The notes: generated by a model not told the origin, from the sequence alone. 60,991 bases of DNA from Chloroflexota bacterium (GCA_034717495.1 JAYELL010000108.1:76902-137892); one strand, 5' to 3'; numbered from the stretch's first letter, positions 8,129 to 20,000 are shown. Numbers and translations: made by a program.

Positions 8129-9331
8129 ATGCAATCAAACGACATCCTGACGGGAATCAAGGTGGTCGATCTGACCCAGGCTCTGGCCGGCCCCACCTGC
8201 ACCATGTACCTGGGCGACATGGGCGCCGATGTCATCAAGGTTGAACGACCTGGCAGCGGTGACATGAGCCGCGACTACGGCCCCCCTTTCATCGACGGTG
8301 AAAGCGCCTATTTTCTTTCCATCAATCGTAACAAGCGCAGCCTGACACTCAACTATCGCAAACCGGAGGGGTTGCGCATCCTCCACCGATTGATCGACGA
8401 AGCCGACGTGTTTGTCAACAATCTTCCCCGACAGGCATCGTTGGAGAAGTATGGTCTTTCGGCAGAGACGTGCCTGGCCCGCAATCCCCGGTTAATCCAT
8501 CTAAGTATCACCGGATTCGGGCGCACAGGGCCCTATGCCGACCGCAGCGGCTACGACGTCGTCGCGCAAGCCATGTCGGGAACCATGGACCTGACAGGCG
8601 AAGCGGACCAGCCACCATTGCGCTTTCCGGTCGCCATCGCCGACATCACCGCCGGCCTATTTGGGTTGATCAGCGTCCTGGGCGCCCTGTATGCCCGCGA
8701 GCGAACAGGGAAGGGCCAGGCGATCGACACCAGCCTGCTGGAGACACAACTCACCTGGCTCAGCTACGTGGCCGGCAGCTACTTCGCCACCGGAGAACAG
8801 CCAGCGAAACTGGGCAACCTGCATCCATCGATCACCCCCTACCAACCCTTCAAGACGGCCGATGGCCGATGGATCATTGTTGGGGTTGGCAGCGACCGGC
8901 TGTGGCAGGCCTACTGTAAAGTCATTGGCGCGGAGGACACCCTGATGAACGATCCTCGCTACGCTACCAACAGCGCCCGCAACGAAAACCGACCCACCCT
9001 GCTTCCCCTTCTTGAAGAAATCATGGGCAAAAAACCAGCTGACCACTGGTTGGCTGAACTTCAGGAGGCTGGCATTCCCGGCGGGCCGATCAATACAGTG
9101 GAAGAGATCCTGGCTGACCCCCAGATAGCAGCGCGGCGCATGATCGTCGAGCTAAACCACCCGGTGGTCGACCTGGCGAAATCCCTGGCTTTTCCGGCCA
9201 GGTTCTCCGATACACCCATCACCTACCGACTGCCTCCGCCCCTCCTGGGCGAGCACACAGACCAGGTTTTGACCGCACTGGACTATTCGCCTGGTGAAAT
9301 CGAACGGCTTCACCAGGCCGGAGTGGTCTGA
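8129..9331 (+). CDS. CaiB/BaiF family III CoA-transferase
   Basis: This 400-residue protein moves CoA between acyl groups through an aspartyl-CoA intermediate. It shows the family N-terminus (GIKVVDLTQALAGPTCTMYLGDMGADVIKVE) broken only by normal variation, a mid-domain TGFGRTGPYADRSGYD whose final Asp matches the catalytic Asp of formyl-CoA transferase, and an RTGKGQAIDTSL segment. The acyl substrate cannot be deduced. The start could be ATG 8129 or ATG 8111; the latter overlaps the xdhC stop by 14 nt. Neither has a clear ribosome binding site. The last 15 nt, including the stop, form the left arm of a perfect inverted repeat. Confidence 0.88.
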   Translation: MQSNDILTGIKVVDLTQALAGPTCTMYLGDMGADVIKVERPGSGDMSRDYGPPFIDGESAYFLSINRNKRSLTLNYRKPEGLRILHRLIDEADVFVNNLPRQASLEKYGLSAETCLARNPRLIHLSITGFGRTGPYADRSGYDVVAQAMSGTMDLTGEADQPPLRFPVAIADITAGLFGLISVLGALYARERTGKGQAIDTSLLETQLTWLSYVAGSYFATGEQPAKLGNLHPSITPYQPFKTADGRWIIVGVGSDRLWQAYCKVIGAEDTLMNDPRYATNSARNENRPTLLPLLEEIMGKKPADHWLAELQEAGIPGGPINTVEEILADPQIAARRMIVELNHPVVDLAKSLAFPARFSDTPITYRLPPPLLGEHTDQVLTALDYSPGEIERLHQAGVV

Positions 9332-9387
9332 TGCCTGGCTACCCGCGGAACGTCGGACCGGGGAGTCAGGCATCAGACCACTCCGGC
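9317..9387. repeat. perfect 21-bp inverted repeat across the CoA-transferase stop codon
   Basis: The arms at 9317-9337 and 9367-9387 are exact reverse complements of 21 nt, separated by 29 nt. The left arm holds the last four sense codons and the TGA of the CoA-transferase gene plus 6 further nt. The right arm lies inside the next reading frame. There is no T-run, so it is not a classical terminator, but the RNA hairpin would be very stable. Confidence 0.85.
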
Positions 9388-9738
9388 ATTGATTATGTCG
9401 AGTGGGAAACGAACGAAGCACTGCCCTGTCAGGTGGGCGCACTGTTCGCCCGCGGCAACGCGCTACCTCAGATACGGAACCCCGACCGGTTGGCGGCCGC
9501 AGGCAGCGAGGCCGATCAATACGAACTAATTCGCTCCACCATCCTGGATGCCCTGGATGCCATTATGACTGCACTGGAGATCACGGTCGATAACCTGGAT
9601 GCCTTTCGAGAGGAATTGGCCTCAGCCTCCCTGGTTGCCGCCAATCGTGAACTTGCGCCCCTCGGGGTAATACTACTTGACCTTTCCATTAATGAGTTCC
9701 GGCCCTGGGATGGCGGGCCGAATACCGAGGAATCATGA
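9331..9738 (+). CDS. small hypothetical protein, about 135 residues
   Basis: This is a soluble, mostly helical-looking acidic protein with no signal peptide. The first 20 residues are encoded by the hairpin DNA copied from the end of the preceding gene, so the natural start may be further in. Protein-like sequence begins around GIDYVEWETNEALPC. The end overlaps the carboxypeptidase start by 4 nt (ATGA), which suggests translational coupling. No family was recognised. Confidence 0.6.
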   Translation: MPGYPRNVGPGSQASDHSGIDYVEWETNEALPCQVGALFARGNALPQIRNPDRLAAAGSEADQYELIRSTILDALDAIMTALEITVDNLDAFREELASASLVAANRELAPLGVILLDLSINEFRPWDGGPNTEES

Positions 9739-11261
9739 CTGACAAAACCGGCAAGAACAACGATGGCGGAAACAAGACCCAGGATAAGCTACCCGAGGAC
9801 AACCTGGTTACAACCCGGCACGAAATCACAATTGATGGGACACCCATTCCCTACACCGTGACCACCGGCACGATTGTGCTAAGAGAGGAAACGGATAAAA
9901 AAGATAACGACGACAAAAGGAATGAGGCGGATGGCGAACAGCCCAAGGCATCCCTCTTCTTCGTCGCCTACACACGCGATGACGTGGACGCCAAGGAGAA
10001 ACGTCCCATCACCTTCTCCTTCAATGGCGGGCCCGGCTCTTCCTCCGTCTGGTTACATCTGGGTGTCCTCGGTCCCAAGCGTGTCCTGATGGACGATGAG
10101 GGCTGGCCCCTGCCACCCCCCTACCGGCTGGTCGAAAACGAGTGCTCGGTGTTGGATGTGACCGATCTGGTCTTCATCGACCCGATCAGCACCGGCTTCA
10201 GCCGCCCTGTACCCGGTGAAGAGGCCAAACAGTTTCACAATTTCACCCGGGACATCGAGTCGGTGGGTGATTTCATCCGGCTGTATACCACTCGCTACAA
10301 ACGCTGGAGTTCGCCCAAGTTTCTTGCCGGCGAGAGCTACGGAACGACCCGTGCCGCCGGCCTCTCCGGGTATCTGCAGGAACGCCACGGCATGTACCTG
10401 AACGGCATCATGCTGGTATCCAGCGTGTTGGATTTTCAGACGATTCGTTTTACCCCTGGCAACGACATGCCCTTTCTGCTCTATCTGCCCGTCTATGCAG
10501 CAACCGCCTGGTATCACAAACGACTGCCCGACGACTTGCAGCAACTGGAATTGCAATCGCTGCTGAATCAGGTAGAAACCTACGCTATGACATCCTATGC
10601 GCTGGCTCTGCTGAAAGGAGATGCGCTTAGCCGCGACGAGAGGCAGGAGGTGGTGCAAACTCTGGCCCGCTACACCGGTCTGAGCGAGGATTATGTCGAT
10701 CGCACCGATCTTCGCATTGACATCCAACGTTTCACCAAGGAACTTCTTCGGGATCAACGACGAACTGTGGGGCGGATTGACAGTCGGTACACAGGAATCG
10801 ATCGCGATGCAGCCGGCGAACACTTCGAGGTGGATCCCAGCATGAGCGCCACATCAGGCCCGTACACTGCTACCTTTAACGACTACGTGCGCGATGAACT
10901 CCAGTACGAAAGCGATCTTCCCTACGAGATACTGGCGCGTCTCTACCAGACCTGGAGCTACAAGGAGTTCGAGGGCAAGTTCGTATACGTGGCGGAAACC
11001 CTGCGCAAGGCTATGACGGCAAATCCCAGTTTGAAGGTTCATGTAACCAACGGATACTACGATCTTGCCACCCCCTATTTCGCCACCGAGTACACCTTCA
11101 ATCACCTGGGGCTGGACGAAAGTTTGCGGGATAACGTCAACATGAGCTATTACGAGGCGGGGCACATGATGTATGTGCGAAAACGCTCCCTCGTCAAGAT
11201 GAAAGAGGAACTGGCGAGTTTCGTTGAAGACGCAATTCCTGCGCCGCAGCAGGAAGACTGA
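9735..11261 (+). CDS. S10-family serine carboxypeptidase homologue
   Basis: This 508-residue protein has all the landmarks of the S10 carboxypeptidase fold: the oxyanion segment SFNGGPGSSSVW, the nucleophile motif GESYG (Ser201), the Asp in NGYYDLATPY and the His in YEAGHMMY. Family members remove C-terminal residues from peptides at acidic pH. Unusually, no signal peptide is visible: the N-terminus is a charged Lys/Asp/Asn-rich stretch, with another charged insert at about residues 50-70. The enzyme may therefore be cytoplasmic, or the real N-terminus may differ. It overlaps the preceding small gene by 4 nt and is followed by a strong hairpin. Confidence 0.88.
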   Translation: MTDKTGKNNDGGNKTQDKLPEDNLVTTRHEITIDGTPIPYTVTTGTIVLREETDKKDNDDKRNEADGEQPKASLFFVAYTRDDVDAKEKRPITFSFNGGPGSSSVWLHLGVLGPKRVLMDDEGWPLPPPYRLVENECSVLDVTDLVFIDPISTGFSRPVPGEEAKQFHNFTRDIESVGDFIRLYTTRYKRWSSPKFLAGESYGTTRAAGLSGYLQERHGMYLNGIMLVSSVLDFQTIRFTPGNDMPFLLYLPVYAATAWYHKRLPDDLQQLELQSLLNQVETYAMTSYALALLKGDALSRDERQEVVQTLARYTGLSEDYVDRTDLRIDIQRFTKELLRDQRRTVGRIDSRYTGIDRDAAGEHFEVDPSMSATSGPYTATFNDYVRDELQYESDLPYEILARLYQTWSYKEFEGKFVYVAETLRKAMTANPSLKVHVTNGYYDLATPYFATEYTFNHLGLDESLRDNVNMSYYEAGHMMYVRKRSLVKMKEELASFVEDAIPAPQQED

Positions 11262-11268
11262 TACTTGC

Positions 11269-11317
11269 CGGGAGTGACACCGCCAAAAACCGTCACTCCC
11301 GCGTAGGCGGGGATGAC
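11269..11317. repeat. hairpin pair related to the dispersed CCCGC/GCGGGAGTGAC palindrome
   Basis: CGGGAGTGAC (11269-11278) pairs perfectly with GTCACTCCCG (11292-11301), and the latter can also fold with GCGGGGATGAC (11307-11317). The same motif recurs as a palindrome at 39061-39080. It lies just after the carboxypeptidase stop and may also end that transcript. Confidence 0.6.
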
Positions 11318-11359
11318 GGCTGCCAGATGCGATTGCCCTGCCGGACAGCGTGCTGGCGC

Positions 11360-11388
11360 GTGACTTGTCGCAGGAACCGTTGTATACT
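11360..11388 (+). promoter_or_regulatory. possible promoter of pbpC
   Basis: GTGACT (11360-11365), 17 nt, TATACT (11383-11388). The -35 box matches the consensus at four positions and the -10 at five. Confidence 0.45.
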
Positions 11389-11450
11389 GACAATGACATC
11401 AGCGACCGCGGTTTCTCTGGCGTGAACACCGTGCCCCTGACAAACGTGTA

Positions 11451-14027
11451 ATGGCTGAGTCGTGCAGCATCTTTCGTTCAGCTCGCGACCGATTCGTTAT
11501 GTTCAAACGACCCTGGCTACTGATCGCAGCCACGCTGATCGCTCTCACCTGCCTCATCCTTGCGGGCTACTGGCTCGTTGGGGATCTGCCCGCGCCCACG
11601 GCTGATAATCTCCGTGCGGTCACGGCCAGCACCCTCATTTTCGATCGCAACGGCCAATTGATCTACGAATCCATTGGCAAAGAGGGCAAACAGACTCCCC
11701 TGTCATTTGACGAGATGCCGGAAGCCTGCTGGCACGCCACCGTGGCAGTCGAGGACAGTCGCTTTTTTCTGCATCCAGGAGTCGACCTCCTCGCCATTGG
11801 ACGGGCAGCCTGGCTGAATTGGCGCAACGGAGGGATCGTTTCAGGGGCCTCAACCCTGACCCAGCAGTTGGCGCGCAATACCCTGATGACCACGGAGGAA
11901 CGCTATGAACAGTCTTTCCGGCGCAAGCTGCGAGAAGCATGGCTGGCGTTGCGCATCGAACAACGCTTCAGCAAACAGGACATCCTCGCCTACTACCACA
12001 ACCAGGTTTACTATGGCAACTTCGCCCATGGCCTGGAGGCCGCAGCCCAGGCCTACTTCGGCAAGTCGGCCCGCGAGTTGGACCTGGCTGAGTGCAGCCT
12101 GCTAGCTGGGCTGCCCCAGAATCCGCCGGGCTACAATCCGCTGCACCATCTGGAAGCGGCGCGCCTGCGCCAGTCGACGGTGTTGGGCCAGATGATTCTC
12201 AACGACCTGGTCTCCCGCGAAGAAGCGGAACTTGCCCTGGCGGAAACCCTGCATTTTGCTCCCAATCCCTTCACGATTCAGGCGCCCCACTTTGCCAGTT
12301 ACGTCGAAAGCCAGGCAGCGGGGCTTCTGGGCTTCGACAGGATCAGCCGCGGCGGCCTTCGGGTTCACACAACCCTGGATCTGGATTGGCAACAGCAGTC
12401 GGAGCGGATCGTGACCAGAAGATTGGACCAACTGGCCGCAGACAGGGAAGCTCCGCCCGACCGGCGCGTGCAAAACGCAGCCGTTGTGATATTGGATCCC
12501 CATTCGGGCGCCATCCGCACCATGATAGGCAGTCCAGACTACTTCGATCCCACAATCGATGGCGCAGTCAACGGCGCTGTGGCCCTGCGGCAACCTGGCT
12601 CGGCCATCAAGCCGATCACCTATGCCGTTGCCCTGGACCCGCAACGCGCCGCCGACTCCGGGGAGCAGCCGCTGACGGCAGCCAGCGTTATTGCCGATGT
12701 GAGAACGGTATTTTCTACCGCCGAGGGAGAACCCTACGTACCCCAAAACTACGATCGCACCTGGCACGGTCCGGTCGGTATACGCACCGCCCTGGCCAGT
12801 TCCTTTAACTTGCCTGCGGTCAAGGTGTTGGATCGCATTGGTGTAGACGCTTTGATCAGACAGGCACAGCGCCAGGGTATCACAAGCTTTCGCCCCGGCC
12901 AGCGCTACGGACTGGCACTGACCCTGGGCGGCAGCGAGGTCAGCCTGGTGGAACTAAGCGGGGCCTATGGCGCCTTCGCCAATGGCGGCCTGGCCGTCGA
13001 GCCCTATGCCATCGACCGAATCGAGGACGCCGATGGCAATATGCTGTTTGAGATCGCCGAGCCGCGACCGCCCGGCAGAACCGCACCACTCCCTGAGAAG
13101 CGGGTACTTGACCAACGAATCGCCTATCTCATCACCGATATTCTGAGCGACAACAATGCCCGCGCCCAGGCCTTCGGCCGAAACAGCATCCTGAGACTCA
13201 CCAGACCGGCTGCGGTAAAAACTGGCACCACCACCGATTGGCGTGACAACTGGACGGTGGGCTATACCCCGGATCTGGTGACAGGGGTTTGGGTGGGCAA
13301 CGCCGACAATACACCGATGCACGGCGTCAGCGGCGTGAGCGGTGCAGGCCCTATCTGGCACGATATCATGGAGATGAGCCATCACAACCTGCCCGTTCGT
13401 GACTTCCAACAGCCACCAGGACTGGTGCGCATGGAGGTGTGCGCCGACTCAGGATTATTACCCACCGAGCATTGCAGCAGGCGCCACTCCGAGCTGTTTA
13501 TCGCAGGCACCGAACCGGTTGAATTCGATACAGTATATCGTCCGGTTCTGTTGGACAGCTGCAGCGGTGGCCGGGCAGGTCCCGACACACCTGACAATTG
13601 TCTGGAGCAGGGCACGATCCGGGTCTACAGTCCTGAACTGCAGGAATGGGCCAGGGCCCACGCCGACAACGCCGGATTGGCTGGCAACCTTGACGACACC
13701 CACCAGTTCAACGTGCCGGTCCCAGGAAGCGGGGCAACGGAATCGGACCAGTTGGTGCTGACGAGTCCCGATCCCGATCGCAGATTCCGGCTTTCAGAGT
13801 CTCTGCCCGATGAACTCCAGCAAGTGAGGATTGCCGCCCATCCCGGACTGGAGACTCCCGATCAGGTCATGTTTTTGGTGGACGGCAATCCGGTCGGCAA
13901 GGCATTGCACGTGCCCTTCGAGGTCTGGTGGCAGCTCAGTCCAGGCCCGCACATGATCTCGGCGGTTGCCGAGCTGGCAGGTGGCGATCAGGTCACGGCG
14001 AAAGCCCTGTGGATTGATGTGCAGTAG
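11451..14027 (+). CDS. pbpC: penicillin-binding protein 1C, bifunctional glycosyltransferase/transpeptidase
   Basis: This is a class A PBP that polymerises and crosslinks peptidoglycan. One N-terminal membrane anchor (about residues 20-43) is followed by the GT51 domain (TVAVEDSRFFLHPGVD, GASTLTQQLARN, QVYYGNFAHGLEAAA, AGLPQNPPGYNP) and the transpeptidase domain with the Ser motif RQPGSAIKP, the SFN motif and the KTGTT motif. The C-terminal part (after about residue 640) matches the extra domain of PBP1C. It is followed 8 nt later by an alpha-2-macroglobulin gene, the same pairing as pbpC-yfhM in Escherichia coli. ATG 11499 is an alternative start; neither has a clear ribosome binding site. 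Confidence 0.93.
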   Translation: MAESCSIFRSARDRFVMFKRPWLLIAATLIALTCLILAGYWLVGDLPAPTADNLRAVTASTLIFDRNGQLIYESIGKEGKQTPLSFDEMPEACWHATVAVEDSRFFLHPGVDLLAIGRAAWLNWRNGGIVSGASTLTQQLARNTLMTTEERYEQSFRRKLREAWLALRIEQRFSKQDILAYYHNQVYYGNFAHGLEAAAQAYFGKSARELDLAECSLLAGLPQNPPGYNPLHHLEAARLRQSTVLGQMILNDLVSREEAELALAETLHFAPNPFTIQAPHFASYVESQAAGLLGFDRISRGGLRVHTTLDLDWQQQSERIVTRRLDQLAADREAPPDRRVQNAAVVILDPHSGAIRTMIGSPDYFDPTIDGAVNGAVALRQPGSAIKPITYAVALDPQRAADSGEQPLTAASVIADVRTVFSTAEGEPYVPQNYDRTWHGPVGIRTALASSFNLPAVKVLDRIGVDALIRQAQRQGITSFRPGQRYGLALTLGGSEVSLVELSGAYGAFANGGLAVEPYAIDRIEDADGNMLFEIAEPRPPGRTAPLPEKRVLDQRIAYLITDILSDNNARAQAFGRNSILRLTRPAAVKTGTTTDWRDNWTVGYTPDLVTGVWVGNADNTPMHGVSGVSGAGPIWHDIMEMSHHNLPVRDFQQPPGLVRMEVCADSGLLPTEHCSRRHSELFIAGTEPVEFDTVYRPVLLDSCSGGRAGPDTPDNCLEQGTIRVYSPELQEWARAHADNAGLAGNLDDTHQFNVPVPGSGATESDQLVLTSPDPDRRFRLSESLPDELQQVRIAAHPGLETPDQVMFLVDGNPVGKALHVPFEVWWQLSPGPHMISAVAELAGGDQVTAKALWIDVQ

Positions 14028-14035
14028 GAGATATC

Positions 14036-17000
14036 ATGGAACGAAAAACCGCATTCCCCATCCTTGTTGTAATTCTGGTGCTGCTCTTCTCGCTGGCGAT
14101 CTCAGCTTGCGCCACCCCGCCGCCAGAATCAGGAACAGGAGGGGCGACAGAACCTGCCACCGCGCCTCGAGTCGGGTCACCAGAAAACGATCAATTGCCA
14201 TCATCTGACACCCAGCCGGAACCAACGAACGAGGGCCGAGCAACCGGCGGCCCAGTCCAGGACCTGCCTCCAACAGTCATTGGCACGACGCCAGAAATGG
14301 GCCAGGAGCATCCCCTCGACGCGCCAATCGTGATCCGATTCGACCAAACAATGGACGCGCAGAGCACCGTAGACGCGTTCTCCATCGAACCGGAAGTCGC
14401 AGGCACCGCCCGAGTCCGGGGTACCGATCTGGTTTTTACACCAAAGGAGTCTTTCGACCGGGGGCAGTCCTTCCAACTATCAGTTAATAAATCGGCCACG
14501 GCAGTGAACGGCAAGCTGCTGGCGTCCCCGGTGCAATTGCGCTTCAACACCGCCGGCTTTCTGGAGGTGACCAGCTCACAGCCCGCAGCCGGCAGTCAAA
14601 ACGTGTCGATAGACACGCCGATCACCGTCGTCTTTAATCGCCCCGTCGTGCCGTTGACCGGACTCGACCAGGCCGATTCCCTGCCCCAACCATTGACTTT
14701 CGAACCAGCGGTGATTGGCGAGGGTCAGTGGCTTACGACCAGCATCTACACCTTCCAGCCCGAGACACCCCTGGCTGGTGCAACCGATTACGTGGTCACC
14801 GTTTCGGCCGGATTGCAGGATACAACCGGGGGATTGCTGGTCGAGGACACGGTCATCGATTTCCACACAGCAAGTCCCATTGTGATCGATTTGCTACCTG
14901 CGGGGCAGCAAGTCTTCCCGACGACCGCGATCAGCGTGACCTTCAGCCAGCCGATGGATAACCTGACCAGCGAGGCTGCCTTCAGCCTGCGCAATACGCT
15001 CGACGATATGCTGATCGACGGGAGCAATAGTTGGTCGGCAAATGACCGGGTGATGCATTTCAAGCCCCATTCCCCGCTGGCTTACGACACTGCCTACGTG
15101 GCGCAGATAAACGACGGCGCCCGGTCCGCCGGGGGCGGATCGCTGCGGGAAGACTTTCAGGCCCGCTTTGAAACTGCGCCAGTCATCGCCGTTGTCGACA
15201 GCGATCCGGCCGATGGCCAGGAGTCCGTTTCGCCGGAACGAGATCTCAAGATCGGCTTCCAGGGTGTAGTCGATGACGATACGCTTAACGGCAAGACGAT
15301 CACCATTCTGCCCGAGCCCACCAGTGTATTCAGCTATTTCTCGCGCTATGAGAATCGCTGGATAATCCGCTGGCCCATGTTGCCACAAACGCCCTATGAG
15401 ATCATCCTCGACCAGGAAATTGCCGATGTTTTCGGCAACACGCTGGATGAGGATGTCGAGATTCGCTTCAGCACAGGCAATCGCAAGCCTTTCGCCCATT
15501 TAACCGTGCCCAACGAGATCGGCACCTATGATGCCTATACCAACACCCTGATCGCTGCGAGCTTCCGCAACGTCAGCCGCCTGGATTTCGATCTTTTCAG
15601 CGTAAGCGAGGCCGACACCCGTCAACTTCTGGGACCGGATCAGTGGGAAAGCCGGCACCAGTATCAGCCCGAACCGGATGCACTGATACGCCAGTGGTCG
15701 GCGGAAGTGGCCCCCGAGGTCAATGCCAACATGCTGGAAAAGTTTCCCCTGGCAGAGGATGGTGGCCCTCTGGATGCAGGCATCTACTGGTTGGAGATGC
15801 GAGCGCCGGAGGTTCGCTACCGAACCGGTCCCAGCACCCCCGGACAGGAGGTTTCCCGGCATCTGCTGGTTGTGTCGCCGCTCAACCTGATCGTCAAGAA
15901 GACCGCCGACGAGGTGTTGGTCTGGGTTACCGATCTGAAGAGTGGCCTGCCGGTGCCAGACCTTCCCGTTCGTGTGACCGGCCCTTCCGGCATTGCGGGA
16001 AACAGCGATTCCGACGGTGTGTTCCGTGGGCCCGTGAAACTGCTGCAACCCTGGCAGCCACTGACAGTGTTTGCGGGAACCGAAGCACCGACAGGATCCT
16101 TCAGTCCCCGGCCCTACGGCGTTGTCAGCACAGATTGGCAACAAGGACTGAGTCCCTGGGATTTCGACCTGAGAAGTGAATTCCCGCCGCCCGAATGGCA
16201 GGGTTATTTCTACACCGATCGACCCATCTACCGGCCTGGGCAGACGGTCTTCTGGAAAGGGGCGATCCGCAAAGATCAGGATACCACCTATTTTCGGCCA
16301 GACACCGGAACTGAGCTGGAAATCACGATCCAGGATGGGCAGGGCAACCAGGTGTTCAAAGGCGTCGAGGAAACCAATCTATTTGGCACGCTTCATGGTG
16401 AATTCGCCCTGGACGAGGAAGCGGGCCTCGGCTCCTATCGACTGGAGGCCAGGCTTCTCGATGCGGGCCCCGCGTCCGGCAGAAAACCCAGTTTTTCGCA
16501 CAACTTCCAGGTGGCCGAGTACCGCAAGCCGGAGTTCGAGATCGAACTGTTCACCGACCAAGACGAATACCTGCAGGGCGAAAGCGTGGCAGTAGATGCA
16601 GAGGCGCGCTACTTTTTCGGAAGCCCGGTGCCCAATGCACGAGTCGTCTGGTCGGTGTTTAGCAGCGATTCCTATTTCAACTTCACCGGAGATTCCGGGG
16701 GCACGTGGTACAGCTTCAGCGATTACAGAGGCTGGGATCCTCGAGAGCACCAGAAGCATGGAGGGCCAATTACCAGCGGCGTTGGCGAAACCGACAGGCA
16801 GGGACGATTCTCCTTCGAATTCGTGGCTGAAATTGCCGACAAGCCCCAGAGCCAACGCTTCAGCATCGACGTACGTGTGGTTGACGCCAGCGATCAGGAA
16901 GTGTCTGCCAATGCGGGTGTAACCATTCACAAGGCATTGGTTTACCCCGGTATTGCACCCCGGGACTATGTTGGCCGCGTTGGTAAGAGCAGTGCCATCG

Positions 17001-20000
17001 ATCTGATCACGGTCGACTGGCAGAGCCAGCCGGTTCCTGGTCAGCCTTTGAGCATCCTGGTCAGCAAAGCCGACTGGAAAACCGTACAGGAGAAAGCTGA
17101 AGATGGCAGGTTCTACTGGGTGACCCGAGTTGAAGAGACGCCGCTCATCACCGAGACCCTCTCCGCTGGCGAAGATGGCGAGGCTGTTTTTGCATGGACG
17201 CCGGAAGCAGGCGGCCAGTACAAGATCAGTGTCGACGCTGTGGACGAACAGGGCAACCGGGCGCGCGCCGCAGCTTTCCAGTGGATCAGCGACGAGCCAG
17301 CGGTATACGTGAGTTGGCAGGTCGAAAACAACGATCGAATCGATCTCATCGCGAACAGTCCGATCTATCAGGTCGGTGAGATAGCCGAAGTATTGGTTCC
17401 CCACCCCTACCAGGGTAACGTCGAGGCGTTGGTGACAATTGAACGCGGCAGTATCATCGACGTCGAAAGAATCACGCTGACGGGCAACAGCGAAACCCTG
17501 CAGATTCCCATCGAGGCCAGCTATGTGCCCAATGTCTACGTATCGGTCGTGGTCATCAAAGGTCAAGGCACTGAGGGCAACGACCTGGGCAGCTTCAAGT
17601 TGGGATATGTTGAGCTCCCGGTAGATACATCCACCCGGGAACTCCAGGTTAATCTGACTGCCAGTCAGGTGGAGCTGAAACCTGGAGACCCGGTCACTTT
17701 CACCCTGGAAGTGAGCGACCACGACGGGCAACCGGTGCAAAGTGAGTTCTCGATGGCTCTGGTGGATAAGGCTGTCCTTAGCCTCTCCCGCGCCGACGAA
17801 CCAACGATGGTTGAAGCGTTCTATCGCCAGCGTGGCCTCGGCGTTCAGACCGCCAGCACGTTGGTCTATAACCTGGATCGGCTCAACCTGCAGTTGCGGG
17901 AAGGCGCCAAGGGGGGCGGCGGTGGCAGCGCGGATGAATCGATGTTCGATGTTCGCAGCGAGTTTCAGGACACAGCGTTCTGGGAGCCGGCGATCGTCAC
18001 CGGCGCCGACGGAAAGGCAACCGTCTCTATTACCCTGCCTGACAACCTGACAACCTGGCAGCTAGACAGCCGCGGTCTTTCAAATGACACAAAGGTCGGG
18101 CAGGCCAAGGCCGAGATCATCACGACCCTGCCGTTGCTGGTTCGCCCCGTCGTTCCTCGGTTCTTCGTCGCAGGCGACCGCGCTGAAATCGGAGCAATCG
18201 TCCATAATAACACCGACGCGCTGATCGACGTGGTGGTGGAAATCGAAGCCAGCGGCCTTGAGATAGATGGCGAACTGGCAAAACCGGCCGCCATCGAACC
18301 ATTCGGACAAGTGAGGGTCTCCTGGCCCGTGAAGGCGATATCATCCTCCGAGGGCGCCTCAGCGGGGGAGACGCTGATCCGTTTTACGGCCTGGGAATTG
18401 ACCCATTTATCTGACGCCCTACCACTGCGGGATGGCGTCGAGGTCACCATTCCAGTCTATCGCTACAGTTCTCCAGAAACGGTGGGAACCGCAGGTACGG
18501 TTGCCCTCGGCGAAGAACGACTGGAGGTGATCGTGCTTCCGCCGAATATCGACCCGGAGCAAGGTGACTTGCGTATTGTCCTGGAGCCGTCGTTGGCAGC
18601 GGGTATGATCGGCAGCCTGGAATGGCTTGAGCTCTTCCCCTATGAGTGCAACGAGCAGATCGTGAGTAAGTTCCTGCCCAATCTGGTAGCCTACCGGTCC
18701 TTGACGGACCTGCAACTCGACGATCCTGAACTGGCAGACAACCTTCAGAGCCAGATTTCAATTGCTCTCCAGAAGCTGCTGCAACGCCAAAACCCTGACG
18801 GCGGATGGGGCTGGTGGGGTGGGGAAGAGAGCCAGGCGTTCGTCACGAGCTACGTTGTCTATGGACTTGTCGAGGCCGGTAAAGCAGGCTTCCATGTGGA
18901 CCAGGATGCGCTCGACCGAGGGCTGGACGCACTGGATCGCAGCCTCGAACCGGTCGATGACCTGGAAGGCTGGCGCCTCAATCAACAGGCGTTTTCGCTT
19001 TACGTGCTTGCCGAGGCGGGGCACGGGGACATGGCACGCTCCGTCGGGCTGTTCGAGGTACGGGAACGGCTGGCTCATTATGGACGGGCCCTGCTGGCGC
19101 TGGATTTCGGCCTGCTGGAACAGAAAGGAGAATTGGCTGCCAGAGCCCGCATCGACACCCTGCTGGAGGATCTGACCGGCGCAGCCATCCTTTCGGCCAC
19201 CGGCGCCCACTGGGAAGAAGAAGCACACCATGGCCAAACCATGAGCACCGATACCCGCAGCACCTCCATGGTATTGTCAGCGCTGTCCAGGCTTCAATCG
19301 GACCACGCGTTGGCACCCAATGTGGTACGATGGCTGATGTCCGCCCGGAAAAGCGATCGCTGGCAAACCACCCAGGAAAACGTGTGGGCCATTATTGCCC
19401 TGACCGACTGGATGGTCGCCACTGGCGAGCTGGAGGCCGACTACAGCTATCTGGTCGCGATAAACGGTGATGAGTTGGCCGACGGTACGGCAACCCAGGA
19501 GAACCTGGATACCCCCGTCGAACTACGGGTAGCGATGCAGGACCTGTTCCTGAATCAGGCTAACGCGCTGACGATCTCCCGTTTTGCTACGGCCGGCCAA
19601 TCGGGAGAGGGTCAACTCTATTACACAAGCCACCTGAACACCTATCTGCCGGCCGCAGACCTGGAAGCGCGCGATCGGGGAATCGTGCTGGCGCGGGAGG
19701 TCGTTGCCGTCGATCCTGTCACCGGCGAGGCCGGCGACAGGCAGGTCAGCGAAGCGGCGGCCGGAGATATTCTGCAGGTCACGTTGACCATCATCGCCCC
19801 CAACGATCTGAATTACCTGGTAGTAGAGAGCCCCTTGCCTGCCGGGACGGAAGCCATCGACACCAGCCTGGCAACTACCAGCCAGACCTATCAGGGCCCG
19901 CGATTCGGGTCAAAGCAGGAGCAAGCGTATCCGGGATTCTGGTGGTGGACGCCCACCCACAACGAAATAAGGGATGAAAAGGTGGTACTTTTTGCGACCG

